Assembly (NCBI GenBank): GCA_963727765.1
Contig: CAVSGZ010000011.1
Coordinates: forward strand, 1-64,000
DNA from: FEN-299 sp963727765
GTDB taxonomy: Bacteria; Acidobacteriota; Vicinamibacteria; Vicinamibacterales; Fen-181
Direction: 5' to 3'
Length of the DNA stretch: 64,000 bases
Shown here in pieces: positions 9,812 through 17,822 of this stretch. Positions within the stretch are counted from its first letter, which is position 1. Each line of letters begins with the position of its first letter. The notes under the pieces were generated by a model. That model was not told where the DNA came from. It ran no database searches and saw nothing but the letters and a program-made list of their open reading frames with translations. A program made the position numbers and the translations under genes.

Positions 9812-10460
9812 GGATCAGGGCTTCCTTCAGAGCCGATTCCACGTTTCTGCGGCCCCACTCGATGTTGCGCCGCAGCGCGGCGGAGCCGCGGACCACGTCG
9901 CGTTCGCGGATCGCCGCGAGAATCGAGAGATGGTCGAGGCAGGTGACCTCGAGCCGCTCCGGGCTGGTGATGTCCGCGAGGCGGACGAAGTGGATGCGCT
10001 TGTCCACGAACCGGAGCATCTGTTCAAGCACGAGATTCCCGGCCGACCGGGCGAGTGTGGCATGGAACTCCTCGTCGGAGTCCGCGAGGCCCTCTGCCAT
10101 CGCGGGCAGGCCCTCGTAGAGCCTGCGCCAGTATCGCTCGAGCCGCTCGAGTTCGGCCTCGTCCATGCCTGCCGCGCACAGGCGCTCGATGACAGCGACT
10201 TCGAGCACGAGCCGTACGTCGTAGAGTTCCTCGATCTCCCGCAGGTCGAGACGACGGACCGTGTAGCCCCGGCGGGCTTTCTTGTCGACGAGCCCGTTCT
10301 CCCCCAGCATCCCGAGTGCCTCGCGCACCGGGCTGCGGCTCACGCCGAACTCCGCGCACAGCGCTTCCTCGGTCAGTCGGTGTCCCGGGGGATATTGCAG
10401 CCCCAGAATCCGCTCGCTCAAGGACGCGTAGATCTGCCGGCTCAGGTTGTCCTCGGCCAT
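9792..10460 (-). CDS. GntR family transcriptional regulator, FCD (FadR/VanR) subfamily
   Basis: DNA-binding one-component regulator, 222 residues. The N-terminal winged helix has the GntR pattern LTEEALCAEFGVSRSPVREAL (about residues 29-49). The C-terminal half is an all-helical FCD ligand domain, with DVRLVLE at its start and later acid/histidine positions (EEFH near 137, LDHLSILAAI near 187) that usually bind a metal and an organic acid. It lies inside the catabolic operon between the DUF35 and AllH-like genes, which suggests local regulation by a pathway intermediate. A perfect TTGTATACAA palindrome about 70 bases before the first gene of the operon is a suitable operator. The start at 10460 follows the DUF35 stop by 11 bases. 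Confidence 0.93.
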   Translation of the reverse strand: MAEDNLSRQIYASLSERILGLQYPPGHRLTEEALCAEFGVSRSPVREALGMLGENGLVDKKARRGYTVRRLDLREIEELYDVRLVLEVAVIERLCAAGMDEAELERLERYWRRLYEGLPAMAEGLADSDEEFHATLARSAGNLVLEQMLRFVDKRIHFVRLADITSPERLEVTCLDHLSILAAIRERDVVRGSAALRRNIEWGRRNVESALKEALIRAYRIR

Positions 10461-10471
10461 CGTCGTTCCGC

Positions 10472-10858
10472 TCAGGCGAAGACGAACACCTTGACCGGCG
10501 GGCCGGGGCGCTCGTCCGCCTCCTCCACCCGCGCTGTCATCTTCGCGCCGATCACCGGGTCCCCGTCGCACTCGAGGCGCCCCGAGGCGCGCAGGCCGTT
10601 CTCGAATTCGACCATGCCGAACATCATGAACTTCCGGTTGAAGCCCTCGGGCAGGTTCCACACCCGCGTCCAGGTCAGCAGCGTGCACGGCCCTTCGAGA
10701 TCGAACTCCTCCCAGTGCTTGCCGGTCACCGGGTCGCGGTGCCCGTCGCACGTCCGGCAGACCATCGGCGCGGGATAGTAGATCGAACCGCATTTCAGGC
10801 AGCGGAAGGCGTGAATGTGGGGAGTCTGCTCCCCGTAGGCGCTGAAATCGATCGACAT
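10472..10858 (-). CDS. DUF35 zinc-ribbon/OB-fold protein (thiolase partner)
   Basis: 128-residue protein with an N-terminal rubredoxin-like zinc ribbon (C20, C23, C34, C37) and a C-terminal OB fold (WTRVWNLPEGF, then MMFGMVEFENGLR). Proteins of this family are known to sit beside SCP2-type thiolases; in the archaeal thiolase/HMG-CoA synthase complex the DUF35 protein forms the shared CoA-binding channel. Here the gene starts 8 bases after the stop of the thiolase-like gene, so the two products very probably form a complex. This implies an acyl-CoA or CoA-like substrate within the catabolic operon. Confidence 0.9.
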   Translation of the reverse strand: MSIDFSAYGEQTPHIHAFRCLKCGSIYYPAPMVCRTCDGHRDPVTGKHWEEFDLEGPCTLLTWTRVWNLPEGFNRKFMMFGMVEFENGLRASGRLECDGDPVIGAKMTARVEEADERPGPPVKVFVFA

Positions 10859-10866
10859 GCGGCCCC

Positions 10867-12066
10867 CTAGTCCTTCGCCAGAATCGTGGTGACGACGTTG
10901 TTGCCGAAGCCGCCGAAATTGACCGCCAGGCCGTACTTCGGGTCCTTCACCTGGCGCCCCTCCTCGGCCTCGCCGCGCAGTTGCCGCACGAGTTCCACGA
11001 CCTGCGAGACCCCGGTGGCGCCCACCGGGTGTCCCTTCGCCTTGAGTCCGCCCGAGGTGTTGATCGGAATGCGGCCGCCGATCTCGGTCTCGCCGTTGCG
11101 CACGCCGAGAAACGACGTGCCGCGCTCGAAGAACCCGACCTCCTCGCTGTTGAGCAGCTCGAAGATGACGAAGGCGTCGTGCAGCTCAGCCACCGAGATG
11201 TCCTTGGGCCCGATGCCGGCCATCGCGTACGCCTTCTCGGCGGACAGGCGGACGGCGTCGAGGACGAGCGGGTCTTTGCGGTTGTGCACGCAGTGGGTGT
11301 CGGTCGCCGAGGCGATGCCGGCGATGCGGATCGGCTTCTTCGGAAACAGCCTGGCCTTGGGCGAGTCCATGTTGACCAGGATGACCGCCGCCGAGCCGTC
11401 CGAGATCGGGCAGGTCGAGTACATCCGCAGCGGTTCGGCGACGTAGTTGTTCACCACGTTCGCCTCTGGGCCGTCCGCGATCGCCTCGATGGTGACCGGG
11501 ATCTGGACGTGCGAGTAGATGTTCTTCGCGCCGTTCGCGTGGTCCTTGACCGCCACCAGCGCGAGGTCGCGCTCGGTCATGCCGTACTTCTGCATGTAGA
11601 GCCGCGTGAACATGCCGGCGAAGCCGGGCAGCGTCAGGCCCATGTTGTACTCGGCGTCGTGGTGCGCCATGGTCGCCACGATGTCGGTGGCCTCCCACCC
11701 CGACACCGTGCGCATGACCTCGCCTGCGGCGACGAGGACGACGTCGGCCATCCCTGCCGCGATGGCCATGTGGCCCATGCGAATCGCGCTGGCGCCCGAG
11801 GCGGGTCCGTTCTCGACGAGCTCCGCCGGGCACGGCTCCATGTCCATCCGGCTGACGAGGGCGGAGGCCACGGACGTCTCGCGGTTGAACAGCCCGCCCG
11901 CCATGTTGCCGACGAACACCTGATCGACCTCGCGACGCAGCGCCAGCCCGCCGGCGTCGCGGAACGCATCGTTCGCCGAGTAGGCGATGACGTCGACGAG
12001 GTCGTATTCGCTGGAGTTGCCGAACCGGCAATGACCGATGCCGACGATGCCGATGCGCGGCGCCAT
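10867..12066 (-). CDS. Thiolase-like protein of SCP2 type, without the usual nucleophilic cysteine
   Basis: 399-residue thiolase-fold protein. The C-terminal half keeps the general-base histidine motif GGLKAKGHPVGATG and HDAF, and ends with the SCP2-type NFGGFGNNV. In the N-terminal half, the place where thiolases have C-A-S-G reads GPASG (residues 87-91), so proline 88 replaces the nucleophile. The nearest cysteine, C79, lies nine residues earlier. The thiolase at 34516-35757 in this same window keeps ACCSG, which makes the contrast clear. The protein may use another residue, act as a lyase, or serve as a scaffold for the DUF35 partner encoded next to it. The start ATG at 12066 overlaps the GNAT gene stop (TGATG). 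Confidence 0.88.
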   Translation of the reverse strand: MAPRIGIVGIGHCRFGNSSEYDLVDVIAYSANDAFRDAGGLALRREVDQVFVGNMAGGLFNRETSVASALVSRMDMEPCPAELVENGPASGASAIRMGHMAIAAGMADVVLVAAGEVMRTVSGWEATDIVATMAHHDAEYNMGLTLPGFAGMFTRLYMQKYGMTERDLALVAVKDHANGAKNIYSHVQIPVTIEAIADGPEANVVNNYVAEPLRMYSTCPISDGSAAVILVNMDSPKARLFPKKPIRIAGIASATDTHCVHNRKDPLVLDAVRLSAEKAYAMAGIGPKDISVAELHDAFVIFELLNSEEVGFFERGTSFLGVRNGETEIGGRIPINTSGGLKAKGHPVGATGVSQVVELVRQLRGEAEEGRQVKDPKYGLAVNFGGFGNNVVTTILAKD

Positions 12067-12761
12067 CAGTTCCGACCCCGTTTCCAGCCCGGCAGTTGCA
12101 CGTACTCGTCGGGCATGATGAGCTTGTCGGCGGTCTTGAGAATCTCCGGCAGCACCGGGCGCGAGCCGGTGCATTTCACTGGCCTCGCCGCCTCCCACAG
12201 CTTGCGCGTGAGGGTGAAGGTCGGCACGCCGCCGAGTTCGTGGCGCAGTCCCGGGTACTGGGCCGAGCGGTCCTCGAGCTCGTACTCGATCATCCAGCGC
12301 TTGAAGCCAATCGGGCTCTCCGCGACGATGTGGACCTCGTCCTCGCCGAGGTAGTCGATGTGGTGCTCCATCTTCGCGGCGAACAGCTGCGCGCCGACGC
12401 GCAGGCCGCGCTTGATCGTCAGCGTGTGAAGGCTCATGCCGAGCCCGGGCTGCACGTGACGGCTCGTGACGATGCCGGCGATGACGCCGTCAATCGCGCC
12501 GACGATCACGAACTCGTTGGCGACGCGGTAGCGGAACCAGCCGAGGATCTCGCTGTACATGCGCGCCGCGACGATGTCGTAGAAGTCTTTCGGGACCGCC
12601 AGCAGCGGGTACACGGTGCCCAGCAGGGCGCCGGCGTCCTGCAGGCGGCACTCGCGCACCACCATCTTCTCGCCCGACGCGAGCGTGATCAGCTTCGAGG
12701 GGTACGGCGCCAGGGTCTCTGCCGGGGGCCGGAGCTTGAGCTCCAATTGGTCGATCGCCAT
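12066..12761 (-). CDS. GNAT-fold acyltransferase-like protein
   Basis: 231-residue protein best matched by eye to a GNAT acyltransferase: an N-terminal VRECRLQDAGAL entry strand and helix, a central strand VIVGAIDGVIAGIV, then LHTLTIKRGLRVGAQLFAAKM, where the family binds acyl-CoA pyrophosphate (R/Q-x-x-G-x-A type; here RGLRVGAQL). The ending, with RPVLPEILKTADKLIMP, is not part of the common fold and I do not recognise it. It lies between the cyclase-family hydrolase and the thiolase-like gene. It could acylate an amino or ureido intermediate, or have lost catalysis. Family assignment is moderate and substrate unknown. The start is the ATG at 12761, 26 bases after the cyclase gene. Confidence 0.65.
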   Translation of the reverse strand: MAIDQLELKLRPPAETLAPYPSKLITLASGEKMVVRECRLQDAGALLGTVYPLLAVPKDFYDIVAARMYSEILGWFRYRVANEFVIVGAIDGVIAGIVTSRHVQPGLGMSLHTLTIKRGLRVGAQLFAAKMEHHIDYLGEDEVHIVAESPIGFKRWMIEYELEDRSAQYPGLRHELGGVPTFTLTRKLWEAARPVKCTGSRPVLPEILKTADKLIMPDEYVQLPGWKRGRN

Positions 12762-12787
12762 TTCTCAACTCCTTGGATGGTGTGTCG

Positions 12788-13669
12788 TTACTTCCGCCGC
12801 GCCGTGAGCGCTTCCTCGTGCAGCCAGGCGTTGCGGGAGCCGGCCACGTCACCAAACTTCGTCAGCTTCGCCTTCTTCTTCTTCGCCATCAGCTTCTCGT
12901 AGCGCTGGTCCTCGACCATGGCGACGATGCGGGCGATGCTGGATTCGCCGTCCACGAACCGCCACGGGAAGCAGCCGATCGTCGCGCGCTGGTTCAGCAG
13001 CAGGTCGATGTCGCCGCCCACGCACTCCGCGTGGATCAGGCCCTTGTTGAACATCTCGATGTGCATGACCTGGTACTTGTCGGGCGTGAAGACGGCCTCG
13101 AGACCCTTGCCGTACTTCGCCAGGAAGTGCTCGTCGCACTCCTTCGCCTGCACGGGCATCCACTCGCGGATCTTGGTGTTCATCGGATGGTCCGCGCTGC
13201 CGCAGTCCACGCCGATCCAGCGGAGCTTCATCTTCTTGGCCCACACCGCGAACTCGCGGTCGGGGCCGGGGTGCTTGATCATGTAGCGGATCTCGTCCGC
13301 CGCAGGCTGGTCCCAGCCGTAGTGGTGGTAGCCGGTGTGGATCAGGAGGATGTCTCCCTTCCGCACCTCGACGCGCTCCTCGACCATCCTGGAGGTGTAG
13401 ACGTCGTAGTCGCCGCAGACGTCGGACAGATCGACGATAGCGCCCTCGTGGACGAGGAAGTCCATGTCGAGGCTCGCGATGTCCTTGCCCGGCGTGTAGA
13501 AGTGGATCTCGCCGTCGAGGTGCGTGCCGACGTGGTTGGAGTGCGTGACCACCTGGCCGTTGGCGCCGTTGGGCGCGAGGCGCTTGAAGTACTGCACCTG
13601 CAGCGGGATGTAGGTCGGCCACGGCGGCGTGCCGATGCCGAGCGGGATCGTCAGATCGATCATCTTCAT
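12788..13669 (-). CDS. Cyclase-family metal-dependent hydrolase (isatin hydrolase / KynB type)
   Basis: 293-residue amidohydrolase of the cyclase family, which opens lactam or formyl-amide bonds (kynurenine formamidase, isatin hydrolase). The metal signature H-x-G-T-H-x-D-x3-H is present as HVGTHLDGEIH (H46, H50, D52, H56), although the common proline before the last histidine is replaced. Further family features are ILLIHTGYHHYGWDQ and WIGVDCGSADHPMNT. In the operon it is the natural candidate for opening the ring hydroxylated by the molybdenum enzyme. A basic tail (KLMAKKKKAKLTKF) is unusual. The gene overlaps the preceding DUF1116 stop by 4 bases (ATGA), indicating coupled translation. Confidence 0.9.
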   Translation of the reverse strand: MKMIDLTIPLGIGTPPWPTYIPLQVQYFKRLAPNGANGQVVTHSNHVGTHLDGEIHFYTPGKDIASLDMDFLVHEGAIVDLSDVCGDYDVYTSRMVEERVEVRKGDILLIHTGYHHYGWDQPAADEIRYMIKHPGPDREFAVWAKKMKLRWIGVDCGSADHPMNTKIREWMPVQAKECDEHFLAKYGKGLEAVFTPDKYQVMHIEMFNKGLIHAECVGGDIDLLLNQRATIGCFPWRFVDGESSIARIVAMVEDQRYEKLMAKKKKAKLTKFGDVAGSRNAWLHEEALTARRK

Positions 13670-15135
13670 CGCGTGTCCTCCTGTGCGGAATTGTCCGGGC
13701 CGCAGTACGTGTCCGCGAACGCGGCCAGGGCGTCCTTGAAGCAGTTCTCCGGCGGCTTCGCCAGCCCCGCGCCGACCATGCCGATCCCGGGATCGCGGTG
13801 GGCGATGCCGGTGTTGATGACCGGCAGGATCCCGGTCTCCACGACCTTGCGGAGGTCGATCGCGGTCGGCGTGCCTCGGAAGTCGAGGCTTGGAATCTGG
13901 TAGGCGTCATTCTCCGTCAGCGTGATGTCATACATGCGGAGCGTGAAGTCGATCGCGTCCGCGGGGCTCCCGCCGACGAATTTCACGATGGCCGGCGCGG
14001 CCGCCATGGCGAAACCGCCAATCCCCGCAGTCTCCGTGATCACCGAGTCCCCGATGTCCGGCGCCGCGTCCTGGGGGCCATAGCCCGGCAGGTAGAGTCC
14101 GTCGACCATTCCGGCCGGCCCCGTGAACCAGCGATCGCCGAGGCCGGAGACGCGGATGCCGAAATCGGTGCCATTGCGCGCCATGGTCGTGATCACGCTG
14201 CTGCCCTCGATCCCGCTCGCCGCGTCCACCGTGCACTTGCTGGCAGGCATCGAGAGGTTGAGGAAGAAGTGATCGTTGGCGTGCATGAACGACAGGACGC
14301 GGGCGATGCGCTCGCGCGGCTCGTCGAGGCGGACCAGCCACGGCGCCAGCTCGCGGATCACGAGCGACGTGCCGGCGCGGTTGCGGTTGTGCCCCTCGTC
14401 GCCCATTTGCAACGCCTGGGCGAGGAGGCTCTTCATGTCGATCGGCCCGTGCGCGGCGAGCGCCTGCTTCATCACCGGGGCGAGGTCGGTCTCGATCCAG
14501 CGAAGCCGCTCGAGCACGTCGGGCGAGAAGGCGCCGTAGCGGAGCACCTTGCCGAGGCCCTCGTTGAACGTGCAGTAGGCGCGGTTGCCGAACGCGGCGT
14601 TCTCGAGGATCCACACCGGCATGCGCGCGGTCATGACGCCGGCCATCGGGCCCACAGCGTTGTGGTGATGGCAGGGCGCAAACTCGATCGCGCCTGAACC
14701 CGCGAGGCGCTCAGCCTCCTCGCGGGTCGTCGCGAGGCCCTCGTAGAGCAGCCCGCCAATCACCGCGCCGCGCATCGGGCCGCACATGCGCTCCCACGTG
14801 ATCGGCGGGCCCGAGTGCAGCACGAGCTGACGCCGCATGCCGGGGACGACCTCGCCCGCCGTGCCCACGCCGACCAGCATGGGCTTCGATCCGAGGAGGC
14901 GCTCGACGGCGAGGCGGTTGGCGCTCTCCACGTCGACGCGCGCCCGCGTCGTGATGGCGTCGAGCGCCGCGAGCATGCGAGGATCGCCGCCGGCGGGCGG
15001 CTTCCAGCGCACCTGCGTCACCTCGACGCCGCAGGCGCGAAGGTTGTCGGCGAACGATTCCAGGCCGAGGTTGACGACCGAGAGATCGCCGCCGAACAGC
15101 CGCGCCAGCGGGGACGGCTCGCGGGACCGGGTCAT
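13666..15135 (-). CDS. DUF1116 protein, AllG (YlbE)-like
   Basis: 489-residue DUF1116 protein, homologous by eye to E. coli YlbE/AllG, a component of the oxamate transcarbamoylase with AllF and AllH. Characteristic stretches are the conserved histidine-rich EFAPCHHHNAVGPMAG, CTFNEGLGKVLRYG, GDEGHNRNRAGTSL and the late IGGFAMAAAPAIVKFVGG. It is longer than the roughly 420-residue E. coli protein. The start ATG at 15135 overlaps the FdrA stop (ATGA), so AllF-like and AllG-like subunits are made in step. The AllH-like gene lies six genes further down. No carbamate kinase, the usual fourth partner, is found in the window. Confidence 0.9.
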   Translation of the reverse strand: MTRSREPSPLARLFGGDLSVVNLGLESFADNLRACGVEVTQVRWKPPAGGDPRMLAALDAITTRARVDVESANRLAVERLLGSKPMLVGVGTAGEVVPGMRRQLVLHSGPPITWERMCGPMRGAVIGGLLYEGLATTREEAERLAGSGAIEFAPCHHHNAVGPMAGVMTARMPVWILENAAFGNRAYCTFNEGLGKVLRYGAFSPDVLERLRWIETDLAPVMKQALAAHGPIDMKSLLAQALQMGDEGHNRNRAGTSLVIRELAPWLVRLDEPRERIARVLSFMHANDHFFLNLSMPASKCTVDAASGIEGSSVITTMARNGTDFGIRVSGLGDRWFTGPAGMVDGLYLPGYGPQDAAPDIGDSVITETAGIGGFAMAAAPAIVKFVGGSPADAIDFTLRMYDITLTENDAYQIPSLDFRGTPTAIDLRKVVETGILPVINTGIAHRDPGIGMVGAGLAKPPENCFKDALAAFADTYCGPDNSAQEDTR

Positions 15136-16718
15136 CGCGCACCTCCAGTCTTCGCGGACACCGCCTGCAGCACCCTCGCCGCGAACATCGACGCCTGGGC
15201 ATTCGACGGCATCACCACCACGCCCGCCTCCTGCAGTTTGGCCGTCTGACCCGTGAGGCCCTGGTAATCGCCCGGCGTGCCCGTGACGGACGCGACGACG
15301 GGGAGCCGGCCACCGCGCGCGGCGGCAGCCTGCTTCGCCGCGACCAGCGAGGGGACGAGCGCGCCCGCCGGGTCCGGGTGCGAGCCGTAGCCCAGCACGA
15401 CATCCACCAGCATCACGGCGATCGAGGGATCAGGCGCCTCGGCGTCGATACGCGCGGTGCGCGTGCTCGGGTCGATCATCGGGTGCGGACGGCCGACAGT
15501 GAACACATCGTCACCGAGGTCAACGACCGTGTGGCCCACGGACACGCGCGGGTCGGCGAGCACGAACTTCGGATCGGTCTGGTTGTTCGAGTGCACCGCG
15601 CCAGTGAGGCGGTGCAGCAGGATCCACGCCTCGTCGGCCAGCGTCCCGCCGGTGAAATAGCCGCGCGCGAACCGCTGCGGCGCCGCCAGGCCCGCCGTCT
15701 CGCGCGCCACCAGCGCGGCGATTTCCGCCTCGGGCAGGTCGAACGTGCGACGCGTCCAGGGGCGGCCTCCCGCCATCGCCACGGCCAGACCCGCGGCCTC
15801 CTCGAGGTTCGCCGCGTGGCGCACGCGCGTCGTGGCCGGCACGGGCGGGCTCGCAAGCCCGATGAAGTGCACGACCGCGTCCTTGCCCGCGGCCTCGAGC
15901 GCCGCGAGCACCTTCGCGGCGACCGCCGGCGCGGGCGGCTTCGAGATGACGACGATCACCCGCGTCGCGTCGTCCGCGGCGAGGGCCTCGATGCCCATGA
16001 GCATCGTGATCCCGCCCACGCGCTCGTTCTTGAGGTCGCGGCCGCCGGTGCCCAGCCCCTGGCTCACGCCCGAACCGGCGCGGTCCACGAGCACGCTCAC
16101 TTCCTGCAGGCCGGTGCCCGACGCGGCCACGATGCCCACCGGTCCGCGGCGCACGACGTTCGCGAAGCACAAGGGCTTGCCGTTCAGAATCGCGGTGCCG
16201 CAGTCGGGGCCCATGACGAGCAGGCCGCGACCTCGCGCGTACGTCTTGAGCGCGATCTCGTCAGCGAGCGGCACGTTGTCCGAGAAGAGCATGACGTGCA
16301 GGCCGCGATCGAGCGCCCGGCGCGCCTCGCGCGCCGCGTAGGCGCCGGGCAGCGAAATCACGGCCACGTTGGCGCCTGGCTGCGCGCGGAGGGCGGCTTC
16401 GAGCGTCGCGGGCCCGGCAGCGGCGCGGGCCGCGCCGCCCACGGGTGCCTGGCGGCGCGCCAGGGCCTCTTCGGCAGCCGCCAGCGTGCCCGCGACAACA
16501 CTGGCGTCGGCGCCGTCCACCGCAACCACGAGATCGTTGGGGGTCACGCCGGCGACGTCGCCTGGCGCGCAGCCCATGGAGACGAGCAACTCGAGGTTCG
16601 TCGGGGTGCCCATCGTCACGACTGCATCGCGAACCCCGTCGCGGCCCTTGAGTTCGCGACTGAGGAGCATGAGCACCACGGAATCGAAGTAGGCGCCCTT
16701 GCGCACCAGGACGTTCAT
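15132..16718 (-). CDS. fdrA: FdrA / AllF-like acyl-CoA synthetase-related protein
   Basis: 528-residue FdrA family protein, built like the alpha plus beta parts of succinyl-CoA synthetase. The start MNVLVRKGAYFDSVVLM is typical. The central CoA-ligase-like region has VMGPDCGTAILNG, GIVAASGTGLQEVSVL and GLGTGGRDL. E. coli FdrA, renamed AllF, acts with AllG and AllH in transferring a carbamoyl group between oxalurate and phosphate. The ATG at 16718 is chosen over 16748 since CGGAG lies about 10 bases upstream and homologues begin with this motif. It is the first gene of the 12-gene operon; the leader contains a palindromic operator candidate at 16788-16797. Confidence 0.9.
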   Translation of the reverse strand: MNVLVRKGAYFDSVVLMLLSRELKGRDGVRDAVVTMGTPTNLELLVSMGCAPGDVAGVTPNDLVVAVDGADASVVAGTLAAAEEALARRQAPVGGAARAAAGPATLEAALRAQPGANVAVISLPGAYAAREARRALDRGLHVMLFSDNVPLADEIALKTYARGRGLLVMGPDCGTAILNGKPLCFANVVRRGPVGIVAASGTGLQEVSVLVDRAGSGVSQGLGTGGRDLKNERVGGITMLMGIEALAADDATRVIVVISKPPAPAVAAKVLAALEAAGKDAVVHFIGLASPPVPATTRVRHAANLEEAAGLAVAMAGGRPWTRRTFDLPEAEIAALVARETAGLAAPQRFARGYFTGGTLADEAWILLHRLTGAVHSNNQTDPKFVLADPRVSVGHTVVDLGDDVFTVGRPHPMIDPSTRTARIDAEAPDPSIAVMLVDVVLGYGSHPDPAGALVPSLVAAKQAAAARGGRLPVVASVTGTPGDYQGLTGQTAKLQEAGVVVMPSNAQASMFAARVLQAVSAKTGGAR

Positions 16719-16774
16719 CACGCGATGTCTCCGTTGCCGGCGAGACAATTGAGAGCGCGAAATGCGCCTGCGGG

Positions 16775-16797
16775 ATCATATACCCGATTGTATACAA
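16775..16797 (-). promoter_or_regulatory. Leader of the catabolic operon: TTGTATACAA operator and -10-like box
   Basis: The perfect 10-base palindrome TTGTATACAA occupies 16788-16797, about 70 bases upstream of the fdrA-like start. FCD-type GntR regulators bind short sites of the form TNGTNNNACNA or variants with a central GTATAC, so the GntR protein encoded at 9792-10460 is the likely binder. Just downstream on the minus strand, TATGAT at 16775-16780 is a reasonable -10 hexamer; no convincing -35 was seen. The arrangement would let the regulator block or position polymerase. Confidence 0.5.
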
Positions 16798-16995
16798 CCA
16801 GGAAAGATCAATCACCATTCCAGGCAAGTCCTTCTGATACAGCTTGTTCTGGGCTTCGCGTGAGCTGCGGCTAGGCGGACGGGATCAGTCTTGACTGGAT
16901 AGAACATGTAGCGGCAGATCATGCAGCGGCAGGTCATTGACCCGGATGGCGCACCGGGCCGACAATGAGCGCCACAACCTGTCTGGAGGTGCCTC

Positions 16996-17754
16996 ATGGC
17001 GCATCGTCTCATCGTCGGGTTCATGATTCTGTCCTTCGCGTTCGCCGTGTCTGCGTGCAGCAAGTCCGCGCCGCCCCCCGCCGAGAAGACCGCGGCGGCC
17101 GCCCCTGCCCAGCCGTCGGCGGACACCGCCGCCCGCATGGACAGTCACTTCGACAAGGTCCGCGAGCTCGAGGAGGCTGTCATTCGCGGCGACCTCGAAT
17201 CCGCCAAGGCGGACGCGCAGTGGATTGCCGATCACCAGGAACCCTCGGGCCTCCCGGCCGGCACGGAAAGTTACGTGACGGCGACCAGGAACGCGGCGAG
17301 GGCCGTAGCCGTCTCCGCGTCGCTGGGCAACGCCGGCATGGCTGCGGCGTTCGCCGTCGATGCGTGCGGCGAGTGCCACGCTGCGGCCAAGGTCACGCCC
17401 AAGATGCCGGAGGTGAGCGCGCCGCCGACGCTCCCGGGTACCGCGGCGCACATGCTCATGCATCAGTACGCGGTGGACCTCATGTACCGCGGGATGGTCG
17501 GACCGTCCGAGGCCTTGTGGAAGCAGGGCGCCGAGACGCTGAAGGGCTCCCCGCTCGGCGACAAGGACGTGGGAAAGGCGTCGAAGGACATGGCCGCCTC
17601 CGAGGCGCGCGTCCACGACCTTGCCGGGCGCGCGGCGCAGGCGGCGGACGCCGGTTCGAGGATCGCGATCTACGGGGAGCTGATCGGCAGCTGCGCCAGC
17701 TGCCATGCGATGCACGGCAGGGTGTTGGGGCCCGGGCTGCCGAAGACGAACTGA
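16996..17754 (+). CDS. Diheme cytochrome c lipoprotein
   Basis: 252-residue exported protein. The N-terminus is a lipoprotein signal with lipobox AVSAC (C21), followed by a proline/alanine-rich linker. Two heme c motifs are present, CGECH (C124-H128) and CASCH (C233-H237), one in each half of a largely helical protein, resembling a duplicated four-helix cytochrome c'-like domain. It should be anchored on the periplasmic face and carry electrons; the partner is unknown. A GGAGGT ribosome site lies about 8 bases before the ATG. It is divergent from the catabolic operon, with about 280 bases between start codons. Since molybdenum hydroxylases can pass electrons to cytochromes, a link is conceivable, but nothing in sequence proves it. 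Confidence 0.85.
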   Translation: MAHRLIVGFMILSFAFAVSACSKSAPPPAEKTAAAAPAQPSADTAARMDSHFDKVRELEEAVIRGDLESAKADAQWIADHQEPSGLPAGTESYVTATRNAARAVAVSASLGNAGMAAAFAVDACGECHAAAKVTPKMPEVSAPPTLPGTAAHMLMHQYAVDLMYRGMVGPSEALWKQGAETLKGSPLGDKDVGKASKDMAASEARVHDLAGRAAQAADAGSRIAIYGELIGSCASCHAMHGRVLGPGLPKTN

Positions 17755-17822
17755 ATCCGCGGAACAAAGCCCCGGCCGCCCCCGTAACGTGTTGCAGCGT
17801 CTCTGTGACACGGAGGGGAATC

